A DNA stretch of 64,000 nt from Ciona intestinalis (Eukaryota; Chordata; Ascidiacea; Phlebobranchia; Cionidae). The stretch lies in the NCBI RefSeq assembly GCF_000224145.3, contig NW_004190387.2:1-64000 (forward strand), written 5' to 3'. Below, piece by piece: positions 47,784 to 62,700 of the stretch; position 1 is the stretch's first letter; each line of letters begins with the position of its first letter. Position numbers and translations under genes: made by a program. The notes beneath the pieces were generated by a model. The model was not told where the DNA came from. It was given only the letters and a program-made list of their open reading frames with translations, and ran no database searches.

Positions 47784-50700
47784 TTAAACCACGTCACCTT
47801 GACATGAAGTGCATGAGCAACCTGTTATATTGGGAATCGTAATCATGCGTGTCGATGACCCTGCGCACTGAAGTGTAACTATCACGTGAGGGTTATTCTC
47901 GTCCACGCGGTGCGTGCAACACTCACATGAGGTTATAAAAAACGGCTCCTGTGAAAAAAATGAAAAATTGAAGGGATTTTATTTAAGTTTATTTGTAATT
48001 TTCCATGCTTACGTAGGCGGTCACGTGGGTGGAGGAACGGCAACCCCCCTCGCAGTAATTCACTTCTATGTCACGTGATGCGCATCCGTCCAATGAGAAG
48101 TTCCGACGCTCATTTTTCACTCGACAACCATCGAGTTCAGAATCTAAAGTAAAACGTAAAGTCAAGATACGAATATCAGGTTGAAGGCGTGTTGGGTTAT
48201 TATACAGTAAGGTGGGGTAAGATGGGACATGTTGACAGTCTTTTTTTCTCCTCCCATTTGGGACATGTTTTAAATACATTTTATCGTCCAATACGGTAGT
48301 AAACAAAGAATATTTACAAATATATAACCGTAACTCTGCGACTCTAAAAGAGCATTGTTCATTGTTTAAAACGTTAATGATTTATCTTACCCCACAGTAA
48401 TTATAAGAAAATCCCTGTATCCTAAAATAATCTGCTCGCAAATTACACACAAGTACAAATCCTTTTCAATCGTGACACACCGTGTCAATTACTCTAAGAG
48501 AGCTTTTGAAAATTGGTATTCGATTTAACCCAACTCAAAAACAGTTATAAAAAGCACAATAGTAACTAAACACGCCTTGTAATATTAACTGTTTTATCCC
48601 GATTTGTGGCGTATAATGTTACGACTTACCGTGGTTTTTATAACAATGAAAACAACAACTTCCATTTAATTTTAACTTGGATTCGTTGCTTCGGCATTTT
48701 ACATCTTGACACGTGACCGTTGAACAATCACGAGGCGTTGATGACGTACCAGGAGCGAGTGTCGCCACGGGTTGACAAGGAACGTCTGTGACGTCATAGC
48801 AGAGACGACGTTCGGTGCTGATGACGTCAGGGCCACAATGTGACTCAGAGATGCAAGTTTTCATCCGGAGTTGATGGAGATCTATAGAAATATAATGATA
48901 TTTGTTTATCCTAATTATTCGTTTTATACTAGGGTGAAAGAAGACGGGACACTTTTAGCACATAATATCTACATATTCTGATCGTGTTTTAAACAGTTAG
49001 TAGCCGTCTTTTAGAGTCGTGAGAATACGGTTTTATAATTTTGAAAATATAAATTGTTTACTAGCTAAGGGACGAGATAAGAGTTAAAACATGTACCATC
49101 TTCCCCTACCCTGCTGTATATCTGTATAAAACAAATAAAACAGCGATGGACTTACTACTACCGCAGGTGGCGGAGCAATCTGACCAATCAGACCACGGTG
49201 ACCAACATACGTCATTGCACACCGTGTCACCGTTCACGCATGCGCACTGAGTGCATTCGTCTTTTGACCAAGTCTGCAAAAAAACATTAATTTTAAAAAA
49301 CAAGTTATACTAATTTTACTGTTATTCTATAATTGATATTACCAGCAAATTATAAATTCAGTCATTTGTATGCATCAATTTGCATACACGGTTTGCAAAA
49401 AAAGGTCGAAAAAGGCTGGGGAGTTTCTGCATAGTCAACCCAGTAATCATAAAACGAATAAAAACATGGACCATCTTACCCCAGTCTGATATATTAAAAC
49501 ACATTTTTAGATTATGCAACCAAATGCACCCAATTACTCTTGCCTAAATTCCAATTCGATGTAAAGGCCATGTTTAATTCATGTCTACTATATCTGCTAT
49601 ATTAAAACACATTATTATAAATTACAACCGAGTAACTATTGCTTTAAATTTCAATTCAAAAAAGTTATTCGTTAATTTATGTTACATTCAATGTGAAACA
49701 AGAAAGCCTAAAAATATACAATGAACTTGTTTGCACGCAGCCTACTTTGTAATTTGCGTGGCATTTTCGAAAGTCACAAAACCTATCACGTTGAATCTTA
49801 CCCCAGGTGGAAATTTACAAACTTTGCAAAATTTTCCGTAAGATTGGGGAAGTAAAGTACCGGCTAACCACAAAATTTGAATGTTCAAAATAAACTTCAC
49901 CTGCGAAGTGTTGCAGCCATTGCATAAGGGTAACTCCGTGCATTGTGACGTTTCCATGACGTCATTATCGCACGATTGGTGGTCGTTCAAAGAGGAACGA
50001 AATCGGAAACGAGAAGCATTTGTAGAAACATCTAAAATGGAAAATCAGCGTTTAAAGAAAATTTGCGGAATTCATAAACCCCCTTTTTATTTAATGATTT
50101 ATTTGTGCATTCTATTTTCTACAGCCTTATTTATAAAAACTCGTACGTATTATTGCTATAGTTCTCTTCTTTTCGATTATTATTTTGTTACCACAGTCGA
50201 AGCTAAAATTGACGTTTTTTTGTGTTTTCACGAATGACGTTTTCAGGTAAAGATATGTTATTAAATAACATACTATTATATTGCTTTAGCACATATCTTT
50301 TAATACATATAGTAGGTTGGGGAAGATGGGACACTTTTCATTCTATTTTTTCGTCCCATTTGGTAGTAAACAAAGCACATTCAAATAATTATAAAACCAT
50401 ATCCTCACGTCTCCCATAATAAACCGTTGTTAATTGTTTAAAACACGGTCAGGTTATTTAGACATTGCGTGCTAAAGGTCCCGTCTTCCCCATTCTACTA
50501 TATGTAGAAAGGAATCTTGGCTTTGACAGCATGCATCTATTGATGGTTTGTGGAAAGTACCCGGGGTATATGAGCGTTCTGGGAAATAAATATTTTGCGG
50601 TGTTTCGTTACGAACCTTTCACGATTCGAATCCCCATGGTTAAAAATAAACCCTGATTTAGTTAGGCAATGCAGCAAACTTGCATTTGAGCAAGAGGTGC

Positions 50701-53700
50701 TGCATTTCAAGAAACATAAAGGTTGGAATAATAAGATACACTCGTGTTTTCTTTACTGTTATTTCCTAAGGTTGAAAATGCAAACTTTTGTAATGTTCCA
50801 ATGTGATATAAATCTAATAAGCTCTTCTGGAAAATAATTTTGCAAATAAAACGACCTGAATACGACTCTGAAACGTCGGTATGCGAATTAAATTGACTGA
50901 GGAGCTTTATTACATAACATAATATGGTTATGTTGAATTAACAAAGCGAACAGATGATGGGATTACTATTAGATGTATAGAAGTAGTATGGGGAAATATG
51001 GGACACGTTTACATTCCATTTTATCTTCTCATTTGGTAGTAAACAAAGAACATTCAAAGAATTATAAAACCGTATCCTCACGACTCCCATAGACTGTTGT
51101 TAGTTGTTTAAAACACGATCAGGACTTTGGATATTATATTTTAAAGGTGTCCCGTCTTCCCTCACCCTACTATATATTATAGCTGGTGGCAACATGATAT
51201 TACCTTGACAAGTAGAATTACATGCAGTCCATGTCGTCCATTCACTCCATGAGCAATCCAGGTCACGTGGTACACAGCTGATGATGTCACACACGATTTG
51301 ACCAACCACGCACGAGCAATTCGACCTAGAAAAAGAAAACAAAAGTTTTCAAATGTTTTATGTTTAGCATTCGAAATTGCCGGGGAATTACTATGTCTCA
51401 TTTAACGGTCTGCTGCAGAAAGATACAGGAGTCGTATTGTTGCCGACAACGTGGATTAGCAGGCCAGCAATTTACTTACCAGATCACTGCGCGTCTCGTG
51501 AATAAGTCCAATTATAGCCTTTATCGTTATCAAGGGATCACGACGATTTCCATACCTGCAATCCTCCCCATTGTCGCTCTGTGACGTCACAGTCCATCGG
51601 GCTTGATTGGGCCAAGTCGTTCCTTTGTCGTCAGCGCATTCACAACGGTGGGCGCTTACACATTCGCCTCTCGATTCTCCCCCGCGTTGCAACAGTTGGT
51701 CCCCTTCACACACACATACAGATACACAAGGCTGGTCCTCACACAGGTCGTTTGAACCTGGATACAGTTTAACTCGGTGAAGGCATGAAACAATACAATG
51801 AATATATGAATGGGTGAATGAAACTAAATCTCATATTTCCTGATAGTGTTTTAAACAAATAACAACTCTCTAACTAGAGTCGTGAGGATACGCTAATATA
51901 ATTCTATAAATATTCTTTGTTTACCACTAAATGCGATGAAAAAAGAAACTAAAAACCATAACCCATCTTACCCCATCCCACTATAAATTATGGGCATTTA
52001 CACCCTATAGCGGAACATGCGTTTGTTTACCAATCTTAGAATTCTTTGTATGTTCTTTGTTTACTACCAAATGGGACGAGAAAATAGAATGATAAGGTGT
52101 TCCATCTTTCCCCGACCTACTATAACTTAATTATAAACCGTACTACTAGTATTTATCTCCGCTACAAGTGCATCACCTGTAGTGTAATAAGACTGAAAGC
52201 TTTTAGGAACTAAATGAAACCATAATCCATCTTAACCCACCTTATTGACTTGAACGAAATTAAATAGCTGGTCACGCGTTTTGTTTATCCCACTATAAAT
52301 CTATCACATACGCCAAAGCTCTTCGAATAAAAACATATTCAAGCTTACACCAGCCTATTATGTTTAAACCCAATTATTTAGCCTTTTAGGCGTTTTTATT
52401 TTTCATAACTACAAATGTATTACCTGCAGCAAGCTCCCGACACGTCCTCGGTAACCGGTTGGCCCTTTGACCTCTGACGTCGACACAGCCGTCACATGAC
52501 CTTGACAGAACCATTCCTATTGGACAGGCGTTCGATGACGTGTTACGCGGGCACGGAGCCATGTGACATGGACGTGAGCGGATTTTCTCTCCTTGAAAAA
52601 ATTTAAATTTAAATATTTTTTATTTTGAATAAATTATCTACTGAACCGCGGCACTGCGCACACAGCTTGACAGGATAAATAACCTTCGTGCTATTTTTAA
52701 CGCCGTCTTATAATTTTTATAGAAGCAGTAACGTTGAATATGTTTGTTTTGTTTTTATATTAGGGTGGGGAAGATGGAACACCTTTAGCACATAATAACT
52801 AGATATCCTGATCGTGTTTTAAAAAATTAACAACGGTCTATGGGAGTCGTGAGGAATGGGACAAGAAAATAGTATGCTTAGCTGTCCCATGTTACCCCAC
52901 CCTACTATTTAGTCCCCTAAAGTAGTCACACCTGACTATTTCTCTCACCTTGGCAGTTTGTGAAATTCTCCACGGCGGTTGTGTTTCTAATAACAACACA
53001 ATCACGGGTTTTGACTTGGACCCCAGATCCACAAACAACGTTACAGGTTGACCACGCCCCCCACACGCCCCACGCCCCAATATCTGAACAATTCTTCCCA
53101 TAACATGGCCGGGTTTCTTCAAAGACCGAGTCCTGGTGTTTAGAAACCAATAACTCATCGTAGGTTTCCAGAAGCGGGAAATCGGGTTCACACGCGCGGA
53201 TGTGAAAGCTGGGAACATGAAAATATTTTAAAATATAGTTGGGTGGGGCACTATTAGACAGTTTTCATTCTCGTTTATCGTTTCATTTGGTAGTAAACGA
53301 AGAATGAATGTAACTTACTTTATCCTCGCGTGGCCGGAAAACGACAGTCGTTATCACACGGGTTTAACGCCTCGTGCCAACCAACGAGTTACCATGCATG
53401 TTACTTTGTGGGTAATTATTTTTTTGGATTTTTAATGTATGGCTGATAATTTGGACAACCCATTAGTGACCACTGTGTTGAAGCAATTGTCGTTAAGTGT
53501 CTTGCCCAAGGACAAATGTTTATACAGAATTATATGAACGCGGTCTCGCGGTTCTAAAAAGTGTAGGTAATTGTTCAAAACAGGATCAGGAAAATCAGAA
53601 GATTTAGGCGCTAACGGTATACCATCTTACCCAACAGTACTATAACTTTTATTTGTATCTGAAAGTAGCAAAAAAAAGATATAAAAAAGGGAAAAATAGG

Positions 53701-56700
53701 ATATTGCAAAAAAAACGACAATCGTTTAAGACAGGCGTTAACAGGTCATTAAAACAACGAAGAGAAAAATGTTACGGCAAAACGACTGCCGTCATATTAC
53801 ATTATGTATTAAAATGTACCAATACTTACTTATGAGTCGAGTTAGAGCAATATCTGTGACGTGTTTGACGTCCTACGTCACACGCTACGTCACAGTGAGA
53901 CCACGCTGACCACTGGGTGACAGCAGGAAGACACGTTACATTCGTTGTACTGAAAACATGGGAAAATATTATATTAGATGTCAGACACTTAATTGATATA
54001 AACAGAAAACAAAATAACACGAATGTCTCTTTGTACATGTTGTCGCTTTGTGATTATTGATTAATAATTATCCACAAAGTTATTCGTAAGCGAGTCCGTG
54101 AAAACAGAGCAACGTGCAAGCAGGCCAGAGATGTATGAAACAGAACACCTGTATTTTAAGAGAATTTCGTTGCCCGTCACATGAGGATAATGAGTTACAA
54201 TTATTCTTTCAACCCCTAAACAATAAAACCCCCAATATCCAAACCTGCATCTTTCAAACTGACGAAGTATATCTTCATCACAATGATGATCATGAAGACA
54301 TGATCTTGTACGAGATCTCACCCCACCACCACATGATTGGCTGCATCCACTCCATGGTTGCCATGGTGACATGATGCATGAGATCTCCATGTTACACTCT
54401 TGTCTCTGTGAAATAAAATATATATAAAAATAATTTATATTTTTTTAATTTATTGTTTTTGGCGCAATGAATCAACCCTTGCCTAAATTTAAAATTAGAT
54501 GTTTTGCCTTGACATCTTACTCACAGAATCTTACTCACTTTAATCATGGCAGTTGTTAAAACACATTAGGCATATTTATATTTAACAATATGCCTACAAA
54601 TTAACATCCGTGGTAACTCATAAGCGGAGGTATATGAAACAAAATACCCGTGATATAACGACTGTCAGTGGCCCTATGAAGATAAATAAGTTACATTTAT
54701 TCACATATAAGTTGCACAATAACAATTATATAAAAATAATTTTTTTTTTAATTTATTGTTTTTTTGTTTGTTTTTTTTATTTTGTTTTTGGGGTAATAGG
54801 TCAACCCTTGCACTGGCAGTTGTTAAAACACACTTACACTTAGCAATATGCCTGCAAAGTAACATACAAAGTAACTCGTAAGCAGGCAGGAGGTGTTAAA
54901 CCTGTGTGATAACGACTGTCAGTCGCCCTATGAAGATAAATAAGTTACATTTATTCACATGAAACTTGTACAATAACAATAGCCATCCTACGTATTTAAT
55001 ACACACCTGCTCTTTATCGCCATCGCATGGAAGACCTGATGAACAAATTCTTCTTCTCCATTGAAAGCCTCCATTACAAGTGGCTGGGATAAACCATGAA
55101 CAATGTTATTGGTAAACAAGGAATGTTTTTTAGTGACTTATGTGGCATGAAAAACTTATTTCAGGCCTTTGGTCTGCCATGCGGCACATTAGCTTTTTTA
55201 TACCGGTATTAGTAGTCGTTATAACACGGATGTCCTGTTGCAAAGACCTGGTTTCCGCTTACAAGTTACGCATAAGTAACTCTGTGAGTGCTTACTTTTG
55301 TGGGATTTTGTAAGTGATATTTTAAAAAACAACAAACAGTTTAAAAATATACATAACTGTAAAAATACCTGAGCAACCACTCCAGGATTCCCATGCAGCC
55401 CAAACATTGTTTCCACATAAAGAGTTGGCTGTTAAAAAAATTGGAACTTTTAAAATTAAAATCTTTATACTCAAAAGTCTATCTTTAACAAATGTAGAAA
55501 AAGTATTGCTTTTGGACACATAATGAATTTAGAATAGCTCTTCTAGCAAAGATTTGTACTTTATATTGGGGCTGTCTTTTCCATGGTATATTAAATAAAC
55601 TTTATACTTAAAATTTTGACATGAAAAATACTTGGCTGTATTAAAAGTAACCATATTGTTTGTTATAAAGCTTTTAGTTTGTAATAAAATATAAAAGATG
55701 CGAAAGTATCTTACCCGTAGGATGACAAGTTATTTGACCACCAGAACCACAAGAACATTTTCTACAATTATCCTTGTGTGTCTCGTTATGTTTTATAATC
55801 ACATCTGTATATAAACCAAGTGTGCTTATATTGTACAAAAGTAGTAACCACGTTTTGGACTATGTTAAATAGAGTGTTTGAGGTCTTAACTGTACAATTA
55901 AATAATATATAATACATATGTTTAATTGTAAGCATGTTTTAAAAATCCTTAAAATATATTTTTACTACGTGCACATTTTTACAATCCGTTACCTGTCTCG
56001 TTCACTCGATGCAGATAACATGAGCATTGTTCCGCTTCAACGCACTCGAACCCTCCGTCTCGGTTTACTGGGTTTAGTAAGCGACCAAGAGGACAGATGC
56101 ATTGTGGGATACAGTTGTCCCAGCGACGAGAACGACCTATGAGGAATAATTATTAATTAAACAGAGAACTTACTCGAAATGAATTTAACACAGTGGATAC
56201 TGGTGGGTTGTTTAAACTATGGGTAATACAGAAAAAATAAACTGCTAAGTTACATACGTGGTAACTCATAGGCTGGCACGAAGTTTATAAAACAAAACAC
56301 CAGTGTTATTAATATAAAACAGTGAATTTACTCGAAATGAATTCAACACAGTGGATACTGGTGAGTTGTTTAAACTACCGTCATAGAGAAAAAATAACAG
56401 CTAAGTTGTGTATGTGGTAACACTGTAAGCGGGAACGAGGTGTATGAAACAGAATGCCCGTGTTATAACGACTGTTGTTGCTCCACCATGCGGGAATAAT
56501 AAGTTACATACGTGGTAACCTGTAAGTAGGAACGAGGTGTATGAAACAGAAAACCCGTGTTATAACAACTGTTGTTGCTCCGCTTTCAACCAAAACATCC
56601 GCTGATGCTGCTACATATAAAATAGGCTACTTTAAATTTACCTGCCACGCTTTCATAACTACCATGATCACTAACGCACGACACTCCTTGAGCTAAACCA

Positions 56701-59700
56701 AGACAGGAGTTTGGACATGGAGGTTCTCCTGCATTGCTGCATGGTGATAACACAAGACCATGGGGGCAAGTGAAGTTGCATTTGGCTGCGTTGAATCTGG
56801 GTGTAAAAAAGAACATAAATAACATATAGTAGGGTGGGGAAGACGGGACACCTTTAGCAAGTAAACAAGAACATACATTGCATATTTTTTATTTATCTCT
56901 TTAAGCATTTAAAATATATTGTTACATACAAGAATCTTACACGCTTAACTGAACCGTGAAAAAAAGGAAAATGGCAACAAAATGGGCACCCTTAAAAAAT
57001 GTTATGGATAAATTTTATTACACTAGTGTTTTATCAGCTATGAATCAAAACAAATATATCGTAGAACAGCTATATTAACTTATATATAAAGATGTTTTAA
57101 TAATTAATAGCTATTGGCAAAGCATAGCAGCCAGACTAAAACTTTGTTGATAAAGCTGGTGCAGTGAAAAATACACCAAGAGACAGGCACATATATATAA
57201 AATATCATTTAAAATACAAAACAACTATTAAGATAAGGTTAACCTTTTGACGTCGAGATTTTTTCAAAACATTTAACTTCTTTGAATAATAATTTTTGTA
57301 AGTGAATCGTAGCAGCTAAAATAAGAGTTTGTTTCAAGCTGGTGCATTATGATATTCACCTGCATGGTTTTATCTCTGTATGCGAGCCAGAGCATTCTCC
57401 ACTTGGAGAGTTTGTTCTTCTATCGACGCAAACCCTTGACCTTACAAAGTATGGAGAAGTGCATGAACATTCAGACCATTCCTTCCACAAGCTCCAGCTA
57501 GCATAATTCACATCCGGACAAATAGAACTTTTGCGGCAAATTTTGGTCTCTGTTTGTAACTTGATGTTTTTAACTGTTACTGATACATCAGTTGAAACAG
57601 TATGAGATCCAATGCATTGGAGTGAAGGGTTGGTAGTGTTGGAAGGTAATGGACATGCACATGACCGGATTCTGTGTTGTGGTGAACTGCTACATGACCT
57701 GGAATGTGAAGTTTGATAAATATTTTTCGTTTTTTACTTCTTTATTTTTTATAAAAAGTATAAAATTTTTTTTTAATCTTTTAAATTTAGTAGTGTTTTA
57801 AGAACTGTCGTTTGCTGTTGATCCCCTTTTTTCGTTTTTCAAATAGTATTATCTTTGTTTTCAAGGAGATAAATAAAAAATGATGGTAGCTCTGTTATAT
57901 ATCCCCCTTCTTACCCAGAACAAGATGTCCAATGAGACCACGGACACCAACCACCAACAGTTGAACAATCATTTTCACAACTAATGTTTCCATCAACACA
58001 TTTACAATTCCTATGACAAGGTGTGTGCTTTTCGAATTCCTGCAACAAAAATAATAAAATGAGAATGAACTCAGAAAAGCCAAAGGTAAAGGCTTCAAGG
58101 TTCGTCGCTGCCACCATTGTGTGTGAACGCGAAGGTTTTTCACTATCTGCAGCTTGCAACTTATTTTTTCAACTACATATCAAGAAATTTTACCAATTTC
58201 CCTATTTCTATAGCACATTTTTGTTGTCTTATGGTAAATATTTTTAGAAAAACTATGAAAGTTTGGTGGTTCCTTTAGATTTTGTTAAATTTTAAGCATT
58301 TACACTTTATTCTAACTTTCATTTTTGATTTTTGTGGGCATGCCCCATAGGCATTATATATTGTTTCCTAGATAATATTTCAGCTATCAAACCTCATTTG
58401 ATTCATAAGTTGAATTGCAATCTCTACAACTGCATGAATTACGATGAACACAACTCATTGTGATGTCATCAAGAACTTTGTCATCATCACAAAAACAACC
58501 AGAGTGACAAGTGGATGAACAAATCTAAAAAAACAATCATTTTTTTCATACAGTAAGGAAAATCAGGTAAATTAAAACAGTCAGAAGAAGGGAATTGGCA
58601 ACAAAATGACATTACAAATATGCTTCGTGAAAAAACTAGTAAATATGTCAAATACGTGGCTGTTAAACCTTATTTAGACAAAGCAAACTGATAACAATAG
58701 TCGTTATGACACCTGGTGCCAGCTTACGAGTTACCATGTATGTTACTTTGTGGGTGATATTTTTCATGTATGGCTGTTAATTTGGACAACCCATTAGTGA
58801 CCGCAGCATACCTGTCCGGAAGTGCATGTATCCACACATAGTTGACCACATCGCTTGAACACGCTCCCCTTAACATAGACATCACATTCTTTATTAGATG
58901 TTGGTGTTGTTGTGTTGTTGAAACAACTTTCTAAGCTGAATACTGACGAACAATTCATCTGCTCTGTACTTGAACCTAGACACCCTGGGTTAGAATTTAA
59001 GATTATTTAAATCGAAAGGACAAGACATTACTACAAAAAAAACAGTTGTTACCACACGCGCTTACAGTTAAAAACATAATTAAATTTAATTAAATAAAAA
59101 TCAGAGTGGTTACTACACCTAGCAGACAAACAACAAGCCGTTTATGTTTAGATAGTAACAGGAAGTAAAGTGTGCGTGAAAACACGACCTGTACAATGGG
59201 GGCAGTCTTTAAAGAAGATGGATCCAAAAGATTGGATCATGACGGAAAAACAAATCCACAAAAAATTCACGAATAGTTTACTGTGCACGGGTGTATAGAA
59301 ACACACTTGAACGTGTTACCTTGACCAGTGTATTGACAATTCCTTGTCCTGTACGTCACACCAGACCATGTTCGACTTGCACATGAGACTGAACATTGTG
59401 ACCAATCCGACCACGGAGACCATCCACCATTCCCACCACATGATGGCAGCAGAGTGTCGTTGCATGGAGAAGTTTGTATGCTTGACCCATTACAGCTGAA
59501 AGTAATATTCAAAAATTGAAAATCTGTTTGGTAACACCGCAAAAGTAGATGCAGTTTGTTGGGTAAAACAATACCGTTAGCACAATACTTCTTATTTTCT
59601 AATCCTAGTTTCACCAATTTTCACTACAACGGTAGATACCATTTTACCCCATGAATCTCATCTTACCCCACAGAATATTTTTCAGAACATAAAATTCTTG

Positions 59701-62700
59701 TGTAAAAGCAGATATATGGCAAAAAAAGAAAATTAAACTTACGCCGATGTGTTTCCGTAGCACATTCTGTATCTATGTCGCCAGGGAAAGTTCCCTAAAC
59801 CAATACAAGTCTCACTACAAGCCCCCCAAGGCGTCCATTTTGACCACCCGTTTATATTTGTTGTGTCGGTTACATTGCAGTCTCCTTCTGTGAAAAAGTA
59901 TAAAAATATTTATTTAATTGTAATAATATTTTTGGAAGGTTCTTGATAATAAAATATGATGAACATTTAAAAAGGGAATGGATTGAACTAAAACAGTTTC
60001 ACCTTCTGTAAAAAGGATAATATTTTTTTTTTCTGAAAAAATTAAAACATTTTTTTTGTTGTAAAAGTTACATATATTGTATTATGTGAAATTTTATTGA
60101 CTTTTTAAGTTTTTATTAAATCATAAGTTAATCAAAAAGCCTGCATTTTAAGAAATGTCTATGCTTTCACTAAAGAGAACAAAAGATTTATTTTAAAAGC
60201 AAAATCTTACCAGTACAGTGTGTATGGTGTGTAGTGCAAGACACTACATTGCAATCTTCTTGTTGAAGGATTCTAATATTACACCAGTTGTTGAGATAAA
60301 GTCCAAAGGAGTTAGGTGGCAAACTGAAAAGTGTGAAAATATGTTTCAAATAATTGTCTGGACGGGACACAACAGTCGTTATAACACGAGTGTTCTGTTT
60401 CACACACCTTGTGCCCGCTTACCAGTTACCACATATATAACTGTGTAGATATTTCTCTTTTTTTTTAATTTCTTTAATGTGATAATTTATAATTTAGCCG
60501 TAACGGCCAACTGGGTTGAAGCAATTACTTTTAAGTTTTACCCAAAGGCACACATTCATATTATTCTCTCACCTTACTCGTTGTCTAACCCCCACGTCAC
60601 ATGACCTGCTACACTGTGACCATGACGACCACACAACGTCAGCATTTTTCTCATCAAAACATGACTCATCACTTCTGCAAGTAGGTGAACCATCTTGTAA
60701 CAGACGTGGACCACAAGTCACGCCTCCCCCGACACAAGTACATGAGGTGCATCGACCAATAGGAAACACCGAACCTGATCTAGAGTGGGAAACAAAAAAA
60801 TTGGTACTGTGAATGACAGAATAAATGAAATAACTTTGCCAATTATGTTTAAGATTGATGATTAAATGAATGTATCTTGGTTAACTGTCGCAACATTCGT
60901 GGTAACATGAGTGTTCTGTTTCATACACCTACAGCTTATAAGTTACCACAGTAATTGATTTAAAAAAATGTGGGATTTTAAACCTTCTCAAAAGCAACTT
61001 AAAGTGTGTTACACTAATATACATAGTTTTACTTATACAATGTACTTATTCCACTAACCTTCTGACTTTTCCCATGACATAACAATTACAATTATGACGT
61101 GGCACACATGCACTATCTTGCCACAAAAACCCGGGTAAACATTTACATCTCTTCATTGAACAATTATCTGGATTTATGTTGTTTTCAACACAAGTAGTGT
61201 CATTATGAATCTCTGCACTCAGTGATAAACATGTTGATCCTGAAATAAAATAGAAAAATCTTTAAAAAATCGAAGACAATTTTAGAGTTGTTTTTGTTGC
61301 ACTGCCAAATCACACACGAAAAGTTAAGAAACTGCAACCTTTTTCTGCCAGGTAAAACTTGTTAAATTGTTCGTACTTAAATACAAGTTACAAAAACTTG
61401 CAGTTCTATAAAGCTATTTTTGGGGATTGCAAAAAATCAAAATTGATAACAAATGCACATATTAGAAGCTATAACTTATAGCCTACAAACATTCAAGCAT
61501 ATTTAAACAAACAATAGATACAAACATATAAAATATATATACCATACCTGATGAACACGTCACATGACATGTTTCTTCTAAACCAAGCGGGCATTTCGAT
61601 TTTTCGCATGGCTGTAGTGAGCATGACTTTACCTGTATTTAATAAATGTAACTTATTCATCCTTGTGTAGTAGGGCAGAAACAGTCAACAGGTGTTCTGT
61701 TGCATACACTTTGTGCTCGCTTACAAGTTACCATGTATGAAACTTGTTTCAATTACTCTTGGGGGGTAAGGCCAATCCAGTAAAAAACTTACTTTTACAA
61801 TCTGCTTACAGAGATCAAAGCAGAAACTTGGGATACAATAAATACAAATTTGGAGCGAAAGTTTTAAAATTTAACTAACCTTCGTTTTTGGACCTTCACA
61901 AATGTTCCGGAAAAATCCATTTTCATCTCTGCATCTTCTTTGTGACGTCTGGATTCCTCCGTCACATGATCTGTGATGTAATAATGAAAAATATGAGGTG
62001 GAGAAATTACTGCGCAAGAAAGAGTGTCTTGCGCAAGAAAAACATATTCCCACAATTGAAGCGGTGCAAATGTTAGGCTTATAATCGATAATTTTAGAGG
62101 CTGGTGGTTTAACCACTGTTTAAAGGCCGGACAATTATAGTTTATATACAAAAAAATACTGTCAACAAATACAAAAAATATATAATTTTAATACAAAAAA
62201 TACAGTTTATATACAAAAATATAGATTATATACCAAAACATATTTTTGAGGACACTGAACTAGAGGAAAAAATGCAGCTTAACAGATTGCACTGGAGCAA
62301 CGGCTATAGGGTAGTAGCTGATGTGAGGTGTAGGGTAATAATTGTATAATTGTATATATACATAGACCCTGTGGCATAACGGTTAGCGCGCCTATAACCC
62401 AGAAGTAATGGGTTTAAGGCTCGTCGCTGCTACCATTGTGGTCAGATGTGTTCTTGGGACTTACCGGCAATTGCTCCAATCCAGCGGTCACTAATGGGTT
62501 GTCCAAGTTATCAGCCATACACAAAAAAAGTAAAAAATNNNNNNNNNNNNNNNNNNNNNNNNNNNNNNNNNNNNNNNNNNNNNNNNNNTTCTTTGTGACG
62601 TTTCTGGATTCTCTCCGTCACATGAATTCTGTGATNGTAATATACAGNGCAATATATAAAAAAAATACAGTTTATATACAAAATAATCACTCACAAGTAA

